NCBI GenBank assembly: GCA_017618715.1
Contig: JAFZTS010000072.1
Coordinates: 1-64,000 of the forward strand
Source of the DNA: Bacteroidales bacterium
GTDB lineage: Bacteria; Bacteroidota; Bacteroidia; Bacteroidales; UBA3663
Direction of reading: 5' to 3'
Length of the DNA stretch: 64,000 nt
The position numbers and the translations under genes were made by a program. How positions within the stretch are numbered: position 1 is the first letter of the stretch; the number at the start of each line of letters is the position of its first letter. The notes below the pieces were generated by a model that had not been told where the DNA came from, made no database searches, and saw only the letters and a program-made list of their open reading frames with translations. Shown here one piece after another: positions 1 through 8,929 of the stretch.

Positions 1-1
1 G

Positions 2-2758
2 GTGCGTGATGAAGCATGGCAGGGAGGCGAGCTCCATGTGTTGGCAATTGCCGAGCATGAGGGGAACAATGCCCTCTGGCAGTTTGTGGCAAAAGACTTC
101 CCCAAGAGTGTTTTGGGCAAAAAAAAGACGTTGAAGCTTAATGCTCTTCGAAGACCCATTACCCAGATGAAGATGAAGCGCAATGGAGATCTGGGAACCG
201 ATCCGCGCGAGAATTTCGAGGCTTTATACCCATGCCCCGATTCGCTCCGTCAGCAATTGGCTTGGGATGCCTCTGGAACAACCTATCTGCGCCTTGTGGA
301 TAATGACCTCCTTGTATTGGTCGATTCTCAGGAGGGCGCCCGTCTTTTGCAGGAGGAGAATGCTTTCCATGAGCAATTGATCGGACAATTGAGTTTTGAG
401 ACACCTGATCCACTCATAAATACCCTTGGTCCGACGCTGATGGCCGCCGCCGACGGATTGTGGGACGGATTGACATGGCAACATGGCTGTATCGGTTGGC
501 GCACACCGCTTGCCGGTTGGCGCGGAGGTTATGTGGGTGATGTGACGGGTTGGTTCGATCGTCAGCTCAGTCATTTCCGTGCATACGCCCGCAGCATGGT
601 ACGCGACATTGAACCCATCTATCCGCATCCTGCACAGGATACCACCAAGAACCTGGCACGTTCAGCCGAAAAATGGGGGACGCCGATGTATAGCAACGGT
701 TACATCTGTAAGTTGCCTAATGATGACCGCAAGATGAGCCATTATGACATGAACCTCAACTATATCGACGAACTCCTTTGGCATTTCCAGTATGATGCCG
801 ACACTGCGCTCATGCGTGAGTTCTGGCCCACGCTGAAGCTCCACCTTGAGTGGGAAAAACGCAATTGGGATCCCGATGGCGATCATCTCTACGATGGCTA
901 TTGCTGCATCTGGGCCAGCGACGCCCTTTATTACAATAGTGGAGCTGTGACCCATGCTTCGGCTTATAACTACCGTGGCAATCTGCTCATCGCTCGTATT
1001 GCCGAACTTATCGGGGAAGATCCCACTCCATATCGCGAGGAAGCTGAAGCCATTCTTGATGCCATGAACCATCGCCTGTGGCTTTCGGGCGATAATCAGG
1101 TTGATGGACACTGGGCAGAATTTCAGGACTTCATGGGACTGAAGCGCGTTCATGCCAATCCGGCTATCTGGAGCATCTATACACCCATCGATTGTGGCGC
1201 TTGTTCGCCTGAGCAGGCTTATCAGGCGACAAGATGGGTAGATGCCTGCATTCCGCATATTCCTTTGAATATCTCTAGTTCGGAATATGCAGTTCCAACA
1301 GCCGATCTTTTTACCATCAGCACTTCCGATTGGATGCCTTATGCTTGGAGCACCAACAATGTTGCGCATGAGGAAGTGGCCAATATGGCTTTAGCATATT
1401 TTATTGCAGGTCGTCGCGAGATGGGCTATCGGCTGCTCTACAGCGACTTGCTTGACGAGATGTGTGCAGGTGCCTGTCCCGGTAACTTCGGCCAGATCAG
1501 TTATTACGACAAGGCGCTCAAGGAGGCCTATCGTGACTTCGGTGACAACGTGGGCATCACATCACGCGCCATCATGCAGGGCCTTTTCGGCATTCGTCCC
1601 GACGCGCTCTATGGTCGCTGTTATCTTCAGCCCGGGTTCCCGCCGGAATGGAATTTTGCCAATGTCAGGACTCCCTATTTCAGTTATCGTTTCCATCGCG
1701 AAAACGGAGAAGACATCTATGACATCGAACAACACTTCCCACAGGCATTGCAAGTCGTTGTGCGTCTTCCATTGGGCGATGGACGGTTCCTGGAGGTGAA
1801 GGGTAATAGCGAAACTGTCCAACGTATCACCGTGCCATCGAACGTCGTGCCGGCTCACGACCAGCAAGCCGCCAAACCTTATCGTCCCAAGCTCAACGAG
1901 GTGGCCCTCGGATTGGAAGATATAACTCCGGATGCAACCAGCCGCCATGCTTATCTTCAGCTGAGCGATTACTACAATGCCTCGGTGGATGACATTTATC
2001 GTCAGCAATATCTGTCCCCACGTTCCCCTTATACAACGCTTGAGATTCCCACCCAGGGCATGGGCGATTGGTGCGTGCCATTGATGACCGCGACAATTGA
2101 GGATGACGGGCTCCGCAAGGCGATTTCGTCGGACAATGTTTTTGATACCGGCCTCGGACTTCGTTTCCGCTTGCCGAAGAATGGTCAGAATGTGCTCTAC
2201 ACGTCCCTCTGGGATAATTTCCCCAATAGCATGAGTATCCCTGTCGAAAAGGAACGTATTGATGCGGGGTCAGGCAACTTGGATGGAGGAACAAGGTTCT
2301 CATACGCTTACCTTCTCCTCGCTGGCAGTACCAACAACATGCAAAGCCGCATCGACAATGGCCTTGTCATTGCAAACTATACGGATGGTAGCGCTGATAC
2401 ATTGCATCTGACGAATCCTTATAACTGGTGCCCGATTGAGCAGGACTATTATTTCGACGACCATGCATTTTGGAGCACGAAACAGCATCCTTATCGTGTG
2501 CATTTGGGCAGCGGGAAGGTGTCGCGAAACCTTAAAATAGATCTGCAGAATGCCGGTGAGGACAATGGAGTCGTTAATATCCACGTCACAGATTTCGAGG
2601 CCGACACACCGATCGCCAAAGGTTTGAGCATCCCCGATGGAGCGGCGCAGCTCCTCAAGATGCCGCTCGATTCAACGCGACAACTCGAAAGTTTCACGTT
2701 GTGTACGCTCTCTAATGACGTAGTCATTGGATTGATGGCAATTACTTTGGAGCAATAA
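2..2758 (+). CDS. Six-hairpin glycosidase-like protein (DUF4450-type), 5' partial
   Basis: The reading frame is open from the first bases of the window, so the true start and any signal peptide lie upstream; 918 residues are visible. The middle third (about residues 150-560) is rich in Trp, Tyr and Asp with spaced helical segments and motifs such as NGYICKLPNDD and WDPDGDHLYDGYCCIW, as expected of an (alpha/alpha)6-barrel glycoside hydrolase fold. The C-terminal third looks like beta-sandwich. The overall plan resembles the DUF4450 proteins of Bacteroidetes, which sit near polysaccharide-degradation genes; that assignment is from memory of the family and no substrate can be named. The next gene downstream has its own promoter, so this is probably the end of an operon. 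Confidence 0.6.
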   Translation: MRDEAWQGGELHVLAIAEHEGNNALWQFVAKDFPKSVLGKKKTLKLNALRRPITQMKMKRNGDLGTDPRENFEALYPCPDSLRQQLAWDASGTTYLRLVDNDLLVLVDSQEGARLLQEENAFHEQLIGQLSFETPDPLINTLGPTLMAAADGLWDGLTWQHGCIGWRTPLAGWRGGYVGDVTGWFDRQLSHFRAYARSMVRDIEPIYPHPAQDTTKNLARSAEKWGTPMYSNGYICKLPNDDRKMSHYDMNLNYIDELLWHFQYDADTALMREFWPTLKLHLEWEKRNWDPDGDHLYDGYCCIWASDALYYNSGAVTHASAYNYRGNLLIARIAELIGEDPTPYREEAEAILDAMNHRLWLSGDNQVDGHWAEFQDFMGLKRVHANPAIWSIYTPIDCGACSPEQAYQATRWVDACIPHIPLNISSSEYAVPTADLFTISTSDWMPYAWSTNNVAHEEVANMALAYFIAGRREMGYRLLYSDLLDEMCAGACPGNFGQISYYDKALKEAYRDFGDNVGITSRAIMQGLFGIRPDALYGRCYLQPGFPPEWNFANVRTPYFSYRFHRENGEDIYDIEQHFPQALQVVVRLPLGDGRFLEVKGNSETVQRITVPSNVVPAHDQQAAKPYRPKLNEVALGLEDITPDATSRHAYLQLSDYYNASVDDIYRQQYLSPRSPYTTLEIPTQGMGDWCVPLMTATIEDDGLRKAISSDNVFDTGLGLRFRLPKNGQNVLYTSLWDNFPNSMSIPVEKERIDAGSGNLDGGTRFSYAYLLLAGSTNNMQSRIDNGLVIANYTDGSADTLHLTNPYNWCPIEQDYYFDDHAFWSTKQHPYRVHLGSGKVSRNLKIDLQNAGEDNGVVNIHVTDFEADTPIAKGLSIPDGAAQLLKMPLDSTRQLESFTLCTLSNDVVIGLMAITLEQ

Positions 2759-2847
2759 AAATATCTTGGATAAATGTTAAGTGAAACTGTAAGATTGTAA
2801 AATTTGGGTCGTTGAATGCTTAAAAATCATAATATCAGCGTTCAAAA

Positions 2848-2879
2848 TTTGGGATTTTGAGGATATTTTAGTAAATTTG
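2848..2879 (+). promoter_or_regulatory. Bacteroidetes-type promoter for the DUF2723 gene
   Basis: TTTG at 2848-2851, a 20-bp spacer and TAAATTTG at 2872-2879 match the Bacteroidetes -33/-7 consensus. The predicted transcript start is about 40 nt before the ATG at 2919. Confidence 0.7.
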
Positions 2880-2918
2880 CGCCCAAATTATATAATAACA
2901 ACCAATCAATAAACTATC

Positions 2919-5900
2919 ATGATCAAGCAATACAAGTTGCTTAACAACATCCTTGGATGGATTGCCTTTGTGGTGGCAGCATTCACCTACCTTAACACGG
3001 TAGAGCCTACTGCATCCTTCTGGGATTGTCCGGAGTTCATCACCTGCGCCGCGAAGGGCGAGGTGGGTCATCCTCCCGGAAATACTTTCTTCAATCTTAC
3101 TGGACGTTTCTTCGTTAACTTTGCAGGTGGCGATTTGGCACAGGCTGGCCTTTGGGTCAACCGTATGTCTGCGCTCTTCTCGGCAGGTGCTATCCTCTTC
3201 CTCTTCTGGACGATCACCGCACTTACCAAGAAGGTCGTTTGCCGAAACAACAAGACTGCCAACGACATGACATGGAGTCAGGCCATCACCATCCTTCTTT
3301 CCGGTATGGTAGGAGCCTTGGTTTACACGTGGTCCGATACCTTCTGGTTCTCGGCTGTCGAGGCAGAGGTCTATGCGTTCTCGTCATTCATGACGGCTCT
3401 GGTATTCTGGTTGATTCTCAAGTGGGAGAGTCGGAGCGCTGGTGTCGATGGCGATCGCTACATCATTTTGTTGGCCTATATCATCGGCCTTTCAATCGGT
3501 GTTCACCTTTTGAACCTCCTCTGTATCCCTGCCATCGTACTGGTCTATTACTTCAAGAAGAAACCCGATGCCGAGCTCAAGGGAACGCTGGGCGCGCTGA
3601 TTCTTTCGGTCTTCATCATTGCCTTCATTCTTTACGGCATGATTCCTGGCTTCATCAAACTGGCCGGTCAGATCGAACTCTTTGCAGTCAATACCCTGGG
3701 TTGTCCGTTCAATACGGGTACTGTGTTCTATTTCTTCTTCGTACTTGCTCTTCTTGCCTTTGGCGTTTGGAAGAGTTACAAGAAGGACACTTCCGATCGC
3801 ACCCTGCGCATCCTGCTTGCTGCGGGCGTCGTTCTTTGTGGTATGCCATTCGTGGGTGATGGTTGGCTGCTTGGTATCGTACTTTCTATCGCCTTCGTTG
3901 TCGGAATCTTTGCATGGAAGAAACTCAACGCACGTCTGGCCAGCAACATCCTGTTGTGCTTGCTCACTATTCTCATCGGTTACTCCACCTTTGCACAGAT
4001 CATCATCCGTTCATCGGCCCAACTTCCAATGGACCAGAACTCCCCCGACGAGATCTTCTCGTTCACCAAGTATCTGAACCGTGAACAGTACGGAGAGAAT
4101 CCTCTCTTGTTCGGTCAGACTTTCGCCAGCGACGTGAAGCGCGATTCCAGCGGTGCACCGATAGTCAAGGAAGGGTCTCCTATCTACACCAAGGTGGTCA
4201 AGACCAATCCTGACGATCCCGACAAATACTTCGTCAGCGGTCATAAGGAGACCTACGAATACAACTACACCACGTTCTTCCCACGTATGTACTCCAAGCA
4301 GGGTAATCACGTGGACGGCTACAAGCAGTGGAGCAACTTCAAGGGACAGAAGGTGCGTATCGATGGCAAGACCGTCACCGTTCCTACTTTCGCTGAGAAT
4401 ATTCAGTACTTCCTGAGCTATCAGGTCAATTTCATGTACTGGCGTTACTTCCTTTGGAACTTCTCCGGTCGTCAGAGCGATGTGCAGAGCTATGGTGAGA
4501 TTGACCGTGGCAACTGGATCACTGGTATCAAGTTCATCGACGAGATACTTGTTGGCGACCAGGACAACATGCCTGCATCCATCAAGGAGAACAAGGGACA
4601 CAATGTCTATTATCTTTTGCCGCTCCTTCTCGGTCTGATTGGTCTGCTTTGGCAGGCATTCTCGGGACAGAAGGGTATCCAGGGATTCTGGGTTGTATTC
4701 TTCCTCTTCTTCATGACAGGTTTGGCCATTGTGCTTTACCTCAACCAGACTCCTTATCAGCCTCGCGAACGAGACTATGCCTATGCAGGTTCGTTCTATG
4801 CCTTCTCCATTTGGGTGGGCATGGGTGTCGCTGGCCTCGTTGCTATCGTCGAACATCTGACCAGGAAGCAGAGCGCTGTCATTTCGGCTGTTCTCGGTGT
4901 GCTTTGCCTCGGCGTTCCTTTCCAGATGGTAGGCCAGAACTGGGACGACCACGATCGTTCGGGCCGTTTCACAGCTCGCGATTTCGGAAAGAACTATCTC
5001 ACCTCCCTCGAGCCCAATGCCATTATCTTTACCAATGGTGACAACGATACCTTCCCCTTGTGGTACAACCAGGAAGTTGAGGGATATCGTACCGATGTGC
5101 GTGTCTGCAACCTCTCGTATCTTCAGACCGACTGGTATATCAACCAGATGAAGTCGCAGGCCTACGAGTCCGATCCGCTCCCGATTTCGTTCACACCTGC
5201 GCAATATGTGGCCGACAAGCTCAACTATGCTTACGTAAGCGATGAGACCGATGGCCGTGAGGCATCGTTTGCCGCTGTGATGGATCAGTTCTATAAGGAA
5301 AAGCTTCGCAAGTACGACGACGTGCCTATCATTCCTGCCACCAAGATGTACATCGACATCGATTCGACTGCTGTGGCAAATTCTCCGGTCATCGATACTC
5401 CCGACAAGAGCCTTATCTCAAAGCGCATGCACATCGACCTGTCGAACAAGCGCTACATCACCAAGAACGAGATAGCCGTGCTTTCGATGATCGACAATAT
5501 CGCACGCGACGGTTGGAAACGTCCGATTTATTTCGCTACCACCGTCGGTTCCGAAATGTATCTTTCGCTCAATCGCTATTTCCGTCTCGTCGGTTTGGCT
5601 TATCAGATTGTTCCTCTTGAGCATGGTGGCACCAGCTCCTGCGATATCGACAAGACATACGACAACATGATGAACAAGTTCGTTTGGGGCAACATCCAGG
5701 ATCCGAACATCTATCTCGACGAAAATAATCGTCGCATGTGCCGCACCCAGCGTATGATGTTCGTCACCATGATCGACGAACTTCTCGAGCATGGCGATAC
5801 CGTACGCGCCCTTGCAGCTACCGAGTACTGCGACAAGACCATCCCGTCGTGCAACGTGCCTTACGACTATACTGCACTCACCCTTGCCCAGACCTATTAT

Positions 5901-6161
5901 CTCTGTGACAAGATGGAGGAGGGAAGTCGTATCGTTGGTGACATCCTGGCGCAAAATGAGGATTACCTCCAGTGGGTATTCCGTCTTGACAAGCCTGAGA
6001 TACAGGGCGTGGGTCGTACCATCCGTGAGCAGTTGCTTACGATGCGCGATGCTCTCCAGATGGCTCAGGATGCCGGCGATCATCAGTTCGACGAGGAATA
6101 CACCGAAAAGTTCCACAAGTATTTCGACTTGGCATACGACAAGTACAAGTTGCTTAAGTAA
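2919..6161 (+). CDS. DUF2723 family integral membrane protein (GT-C/TMEM260-like) with soluble C-terminal half
   Basis: 1,080 residues. The N-terminal half has about a dozen hydrophobic segments. Motifs typical of DUF2723 are visible: SFWDCPEFITCA with acidic residues in the first extracytoplasmic loop (about residues 31-42), GHPPGNTFF soon after, and YLNQTPYQPRERDYAYAG near residue 610. The C-terminal half (after about residue 690) is soluble and contains NGDNDTFPLWY and helical TPR-like stretches. The family belongs to the GT-C fold and is related to TMEM260 protein O-mannosyltransferase; in Bacteroidetes a role in glycosylating exported proteins is plausible but inferred. The ATG at 2919 follows a consensus promoter. 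A deacetylase gene begins 8 bp after the stop. Confidence 0.88.
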   Translation: MIKQYKLLNNILGWIAFVVAAFTYLNTVEPTASFWDCPEFITCAAKGEVGHPPGNTFFNLTGRFFVNFAGGDLAQAGLWVNRMSALFSAGAILFLFWTITALTKKVVCRNNKTANDMTWSQAITILLSGMVGALVYTWSDTFWFSAVEAEVYAFSSFMTALVFWLILKWESRSAGVDGDRYIILLAYIIGLSIGVHLLNLLCIPAIVLVYYFKKKPDAELKGTLGALILSVFIIAFILYGMIPGFIKLAGQIELFAVNTLGCPFNTGTVFYFFFVLALLAFGVWKSYKKDTSDRTLRILLAAGVVLCGMPFVGDGWLLGIVLSIAFVVGIFAWKKLNARLASNILLCLLTILIGYSTFAQIIIRSSAQLPMDQNSPDEIFSFTKYLNREQYGENPLLFGQTFASDVKRDSSGAPIVKEGSPIYTKVVKTNPDDPDKYFVSGHKETYEYNYTTFFPRMYSKQGNHVDGYKQWSNFKGQKVRIDGKTVTVPTFAENIQYFLSYQVNFMYWRYFLWNFSGRQSDVQSYGEIDRGNWITGIKFIDEILVGDQDNMPASIKENKGHNVYYLLPLLLGLIGLLWQAFSGQKGIQGFWVVFFLFFMTGLAIVLYLNQTPYQPRERDYAYAGSFYAFSIWVGMGVAGLVAIVEHLTRKQSAVISAVLGVLCLGVPFQMVGQNWDDHDRSGRFTARDFGKNYLTSLEPNAIIFTNGDNDTFPLWYNQEVEGYRTDVRVCNLSYLQTDWYINQMKSQAYESDPLPISFTPAQYVADKLNYAYVSDETDGREASFAAVMDQFYKEKLRKYDDVPIIPATKMYIDIDSTAVANSPVIDTPDKSLISKRMHIDLSNKRYITKNEIAVLSMIDNIARDGWKRPIYFATTVGSEMYLSLNRYFRLVGLAYQIVPLEHGGTSSCDIDKTYDNMMNKFVWGNIQDPNIYLDENNRRMCRTQRMMFVTMIDELLEHGDTVRALAATEYCDKTIPSCNVPYDYTALTLAQTYYLCDKMEEGSRIVGDILAQNEDYLQWVFRLDKPEIQGVGRTIREQLLTMRDALQMAQDAGDHQFDEEYTEKFHKYFDLAYDKYKLLK

Positions 6162-6169
6162 CCTATAGC

Positions 6170-6781
6170 GTGTTCATCGAGCAACCACCCACATGGTTTC
6201 GTCGTTTGATGTTTCAAGACAGTTTTTGGCGGATTCCTTCCCAGCCAAAGTGCGTCTATCTGACATTCGATGACGGTCCTACACCCCAGGTAACCCCTTG
6301 GGTGTTGGATGTGCTTGCACGATATGATATCAAAGCTACCTTTTTCTGTGTCGGTGAAAACGTCGCCCGCTATCGTGCCGTCTTCGAACAGGTCAAGGCT
6401 GCGGGTCATCGTCTTGGCAATCATACGATGAATCACATCTCGGCGCTCACCTATGAGTCGAAAGCTTACCTCGCCAATGTCGAGAAGGCCAACGTGCTCA
6501 TCCAGTCCGACCTCTTTCGTCCGCCTCATGGATGGCTCCGTTTTGGTCAGGCATCGTTGCTCCAAAAGAAATACCGTATCATCATGTGGGATTTGGTGTC
6601 GCGTGACTATTCCTCGCGACTTAATGCGCAGGATGTCATCAACAATGTGAAGAAGTATGTGCGCAATGGTTCCATCATCACTTTCCACGACCAGCCAAAG
6701 TCGTGGCGAAATATTCAGGAGGCGCTTCCTGCCTCCATTGAATATCTGATGGAGCAGGGGTATGAATTCAGGATGCTCTAA
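6170..6781 (+). CDS. Polysaccharide deacetylase (NodB/CE4 family)
   Basis: 203 residues with the full CE4 motif set: TFDDGP (about 32-37, catalytic base and metal Asp), NHTMNH (about 84-89, metal-binding His pair), RPPHG (about 121-125), WDLVSRDYSS and ITFHDQ (C-terminal His). There is no signal peptide. The only start that gives full motif coverage is the GTG at 6170, 8 bp after the DUF2723 stop, so the two genes are probably co-transcribed. The enzyme should remove N- or O-acetyl groups from a sugar polymer or lipid-linked sugar; the pairing with a GT-C protein suggests cell-envelope glycans, which is inference. Confidence 0.88.
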   Translation: MFIEQPPTWFRRLMFQDSFWRIPSQPKCVYLTFDDGPTPQVTPWVLDVLARYDIKATFFCVGENVARYRAVFEQVKAAGHRLGNHTMNHISALTYESKAYLANVEKANVLIQSDLFRPPHGWLRFGQASLLQKKYRIIMWDLVSRDYSSRLNAQDVINNVKKYVRNGSIITFHDQPKSWRNIQEALPASIEYLMEQGYEFRML

Positions 6782-6791
6782 GTAAAAAATG

Positions 6792-6821
6792 CGGGCGTGT
6801 CAAACTCAATTGGCACGCCCG
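6792..6821 (-). terminator. Rho-independent terminator of ispD
   Basis: A 10-bp stem (6792-6801 with 6812-6821, one G-U pair) with a 10-nt loop is followed on the minus strand by a run of six T. The hairpin overlaps the last codons and stop codon of ispD and lies between convergent genes. Confidence 0.75.
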
Positions 6822-7498
6822 TTCAGTATCTTCTCCGCTAAAATGAGATCTTCGGGATAGGTTATCTTGATGTTGGTCGTTTCGCCCGCCACCACATAGA
6901 TTGGCACGTCGGGGAGATAACGGAAGACGACACCGCAGTCATCCGTAGTGACAAATGCGGGATCCTTGAGACCTATCTCATACGCCTTGGCAATGGTTTC
7001 CAGCTCGAAACATTGGGGTGTCTGTACGTTGCGCAGCATCGCACGGGGAGTGATACGGCAGATTGCTCCTTCATCGTTGACTTCCACGATTGTGTCGGTG
7101 CATGGTATGGCGACATCGACAGCCTTATAGGTCTTGAGCGCTTCGATGCAATCGGTGATTATGGTATTGGAAACGAGAGGACGAACGGCATCGTGTATCA
7201 GCAGGTTTACGTTTGATTGTCCCCGATAGCAGGCGATGGCAGCCAGCGAAGAATCGTAGCGTTCCTTGCCACCGGGCACGATGTGCTTCACCTTCGGATA
7301 AGGAGCTGCAATCTCGCGGATTTGGTCCATGAAGTCGGCATGAGCCACGATGACAATCTCATCGATGCCTTCATGCTGGTGGAAGGCACGGATGGAATGT
7401 TCGAGAATACTGCGTCCGGCTATCTGGATGAATTGCTTGGGTGCCGGACCACCCATACGGCGGCCGCTGCCACCTGCCAATAAAACTGCTGCGTTCAT
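6806..7498 (-). CDS. ispD: 2-C-methyl-D-erythritol 4-phosphate cytidylyltransferase
   Basis: 230 residues, the normal length. The N-terminal nucleotide-binding loop AAVLLAGGSGRRMGG with the following PKQF lysine, LIHDAVRPLV near residue 100, TDTIVEV and RNVQTPQCF near 155, and TTDDCGVV near 180 are classic IspD motifs. It transfers CMP to methylerythritol phosphate in the non-mevalonate isoprenoid pathway. The neighbouring divergent gene is dxr, the preceding step, which supports IspD over the related ribitol-phosphate cytidylyltransferases. A consensus promoter places the transcript start almost at the ATG, so the mRNA may be leaderless. Confidence 0.93.
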   Translation of the reverse strand: MNAAVLLAGGSGRRMGGPAPKQFIQIAGRSILEHSIRAFHQHEGIDEIVIVAHADFMDQIREIAAPYPKVKHIVPGGKERYDSSLAAIACYRGQSNVNLLIHDAVRPLVSNTIITDCIEALKTYKAVDVAIPCTDTIVEVNDEGAICRITPRAMLRNVQTPQCFELETIAKAYEIGLKDPAFVTTDDCGVVFRYLPDVPIYVVAGETTNIKITYPEDLILAEKILNGRAN

Positions 7499-7502
7499 AC
7501 CG

Positions 7503-7534
7503 CAAAGATATAGTTTTTTCGTTGTCGAAACAAA
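7503..7534 (-). promoter_or_regulatory. Promoter of ispD, possibly giving a leaderless mRNA
   Basis: On the minus strand TTTG (7531-7534), a 20-bp spacer and TATCTTTG (7503-7510) match the consensus exactly. The expected start of transcription falls within a few bases of the ATG at 7498. Confidence 0.7.
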
Positions 7535-7581
7535 TAAAAAAACGAAATTTTACCCTTTGAGTCATAATTTTCCTGAATATG

Positions 7582-7613
7582 TTCGGAAATATCAAAAATA
7601 TTTAGTATTTTTG
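7582..7613 (+). promoter_or_regulatory. Promoter of dxr
   Basis: TTCG (7582-7585), 20-bp spacer, TATTTTTG (7606-7613); about 45 nt of leader precede the ATG at 7664. Confidence 0.6.
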
Positions 7614-7663
7614 CACCCTGAAATCTGAGTGTATCAGGTTTTTAATTATAGAATAACAGGATT

Positions 7664-8884
7664 ATGCGTAATATAGCTATTCTCGGCAGTACGGGAAGCA
7701 TTGGGCGGCAGACCTTGGAGGTTTGTGCCGAACATCCCGATCTTTTCAGTGTATATGCCATTACTGCCAATCGTTCGGCAGATTTGATTATCGAGCAGGC
7801 TCGCCAGTTCCATCCCGAGGTTGTCGTCATAGCCGACGAGACCTGTTACGACAAGGTACGTGAGGCGCTGAGCGACTTGCCCATCAAGGTTTGGACAGGA
7901 GCCGAGAGCCTCTGTCTGGTGGTGACAGCTGGCCCAATCGACATTGTCGTCACCGCAATGGTCGGTTTTGCAGGTCTGCGTCCAACTGTAGCTGCCATCA
8001 AGGCGCAGAAGATGCTGGCGCTTGCCAACAAGGAGACGCTTGTCGTGGCGGGTCAGTTGATCGAAGGTCTATGTGCCGAATATCAGGTGCCTATCCTGCC
8101 TGTCGATTCCGAGCATTCGGCCATCTTCCAGTGCTTGCAGGGCGAGAGCATTGCCCGTGGTTGCTTCCCTTGGCTAAAGAACGACAACGAGAACGCCGAG
8201 AAACCTCATTATCTCGACAATCCCATCGACAAGCTCATCATCACCGCTTCTGGTGGCCCGTTCCGCACCTTCACGATGGAGCAGATGCGCGACGTGACGG
8301 CAGCACAGGCGCTCAAGCATCCCAATTGGGACATGGGAGCCAAGATTACCATCGACTCGGCATCGATGATGAACAAAGGTTTCGAGGTCATCGAGGCACG
8401 TTGGCTCTTTGGCATGAACACCGATCAGATTGAGGTGGCTGTTCATCCGCAGTCCATCGTTCATTCGATGGTTCAGTTCAGCGACGGTGCCATCAAGGCG
8501 CAGTTGGGTTGTCCCGATATGAAGGTGCCTATCGCTTACGCCCTCAGCTATCCCGATCGCATGCCATCGCAAATCAATGGCAAACTCAAGATCGAGGATT
8601 ATGCCCATCTCACCTTCGAAAGTCCCGACCTGGAGCGATTCCCCAACCTGCGTCTCGCTTTCGAGGCATTGGCAGCAGGTGGCGACCGCACTTGTGTGCT
8701 CAATGCGGCCAACGAGGTGACCAACGAGGCGTTCCGTCGCGGACAATGCAAGTTCCTGCAGATGGCCGATGTGAACGAGAAGACGGTGGCCGCCATGCCT
8801 TTCGTGGCAAGTCCTTCGCTCGAAGATTATTTTGAGATCGATGCCGAAGCACGCATCAAGGCTCGTGAGATCCTGGGTCTCTAA
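7664..8884 (+). CDS. dxr: 1-deoxy-D-xylulose 5-phosphate reductoisomerase
   Basis: 406 residues. The NADPH-binding GSTGSIG loop is at residues 8-14, LANKETLV near 120, PVDSEHSAIFQ near 148 (metal and substrate ligands), SGGPFR near 195 and MNKGFEVIEA near 236, which together define Dxr. It makes methylerythritol phosphate, the substrate chain that ends at the IspD reaction encoded by the divergent neighbour. A short polar insertion (about residues 168-185, containing NDNENAEKPH) is longer than in most family members. rseP follows after a 42-bp repeat-filled gap, a common dxr-rseP arrangement in bacteria. Confidence 0.95.
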   Translation: MRNIAILGSTGSIGRQTLEVCAEHPDLFSVYAITANRSADLIIEQARQFHPEVVVIADETCYDKVREALSDLPIKVWTGAESLCLVVTAGPIDIVVTAMVGFAGLRPTVAAIKAQKMLALANKETLVVAGQLIEGLCAEYQVPILPVDSEHSAIFQCLQGESIARGCFPWLKNDNENAEKPHYLDNPIDKLIITASGGPFRTFTMEQMRDVTAAQALKHPNWDMGAKITIDSASMMNKGFEVIEARWLFGMNTDQIEVAVHPQSIVHSMVQFSDGAIKAQLGCPDMKVPIAYALSYPDRMPSQINGKLKIEDYAHLTFESPDLERFPNLRLAFEALAAGGDRTCVLNAANEVTNEAFRRGQCKFLQMADVNEKTVAAMPFVASPSLEDYFEIDAEARIKAREILGL

Positions 8885-8929
8885 TTGTTAATTGTTGATT
8901 ATTCATTGTTAATTATTCATTGTTAATTG
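8885..8929 (+). repeat. Short direct repeats (ATTGTTAATT type)
   Basis: Three imperfect copies built from ATTGTTAATT and ATTCATTGTTAATT fill the whole dxr-rseP gap. The last copy supplies the TTG start codon of rseP. A related inverse sequence (AACAATGAACAATGAACAA) is found at 42848-42866. Confidence 0.7.

Noticed and set aside
4011..5204. 397-codon open frame antisense to the DUF2723 gene
   Set aside because: The sense frame has conserved motifs throughout; the antisense frame is open because of codon bias and has no promoter or recognisable domain.
6806..7498. Ribitol-5-phosphate cytidylyltransferase (TarI) instead of IspD
   Set aside because: The divergent dxr neighbour and the absence of teichoic-acid genes favour IspD.
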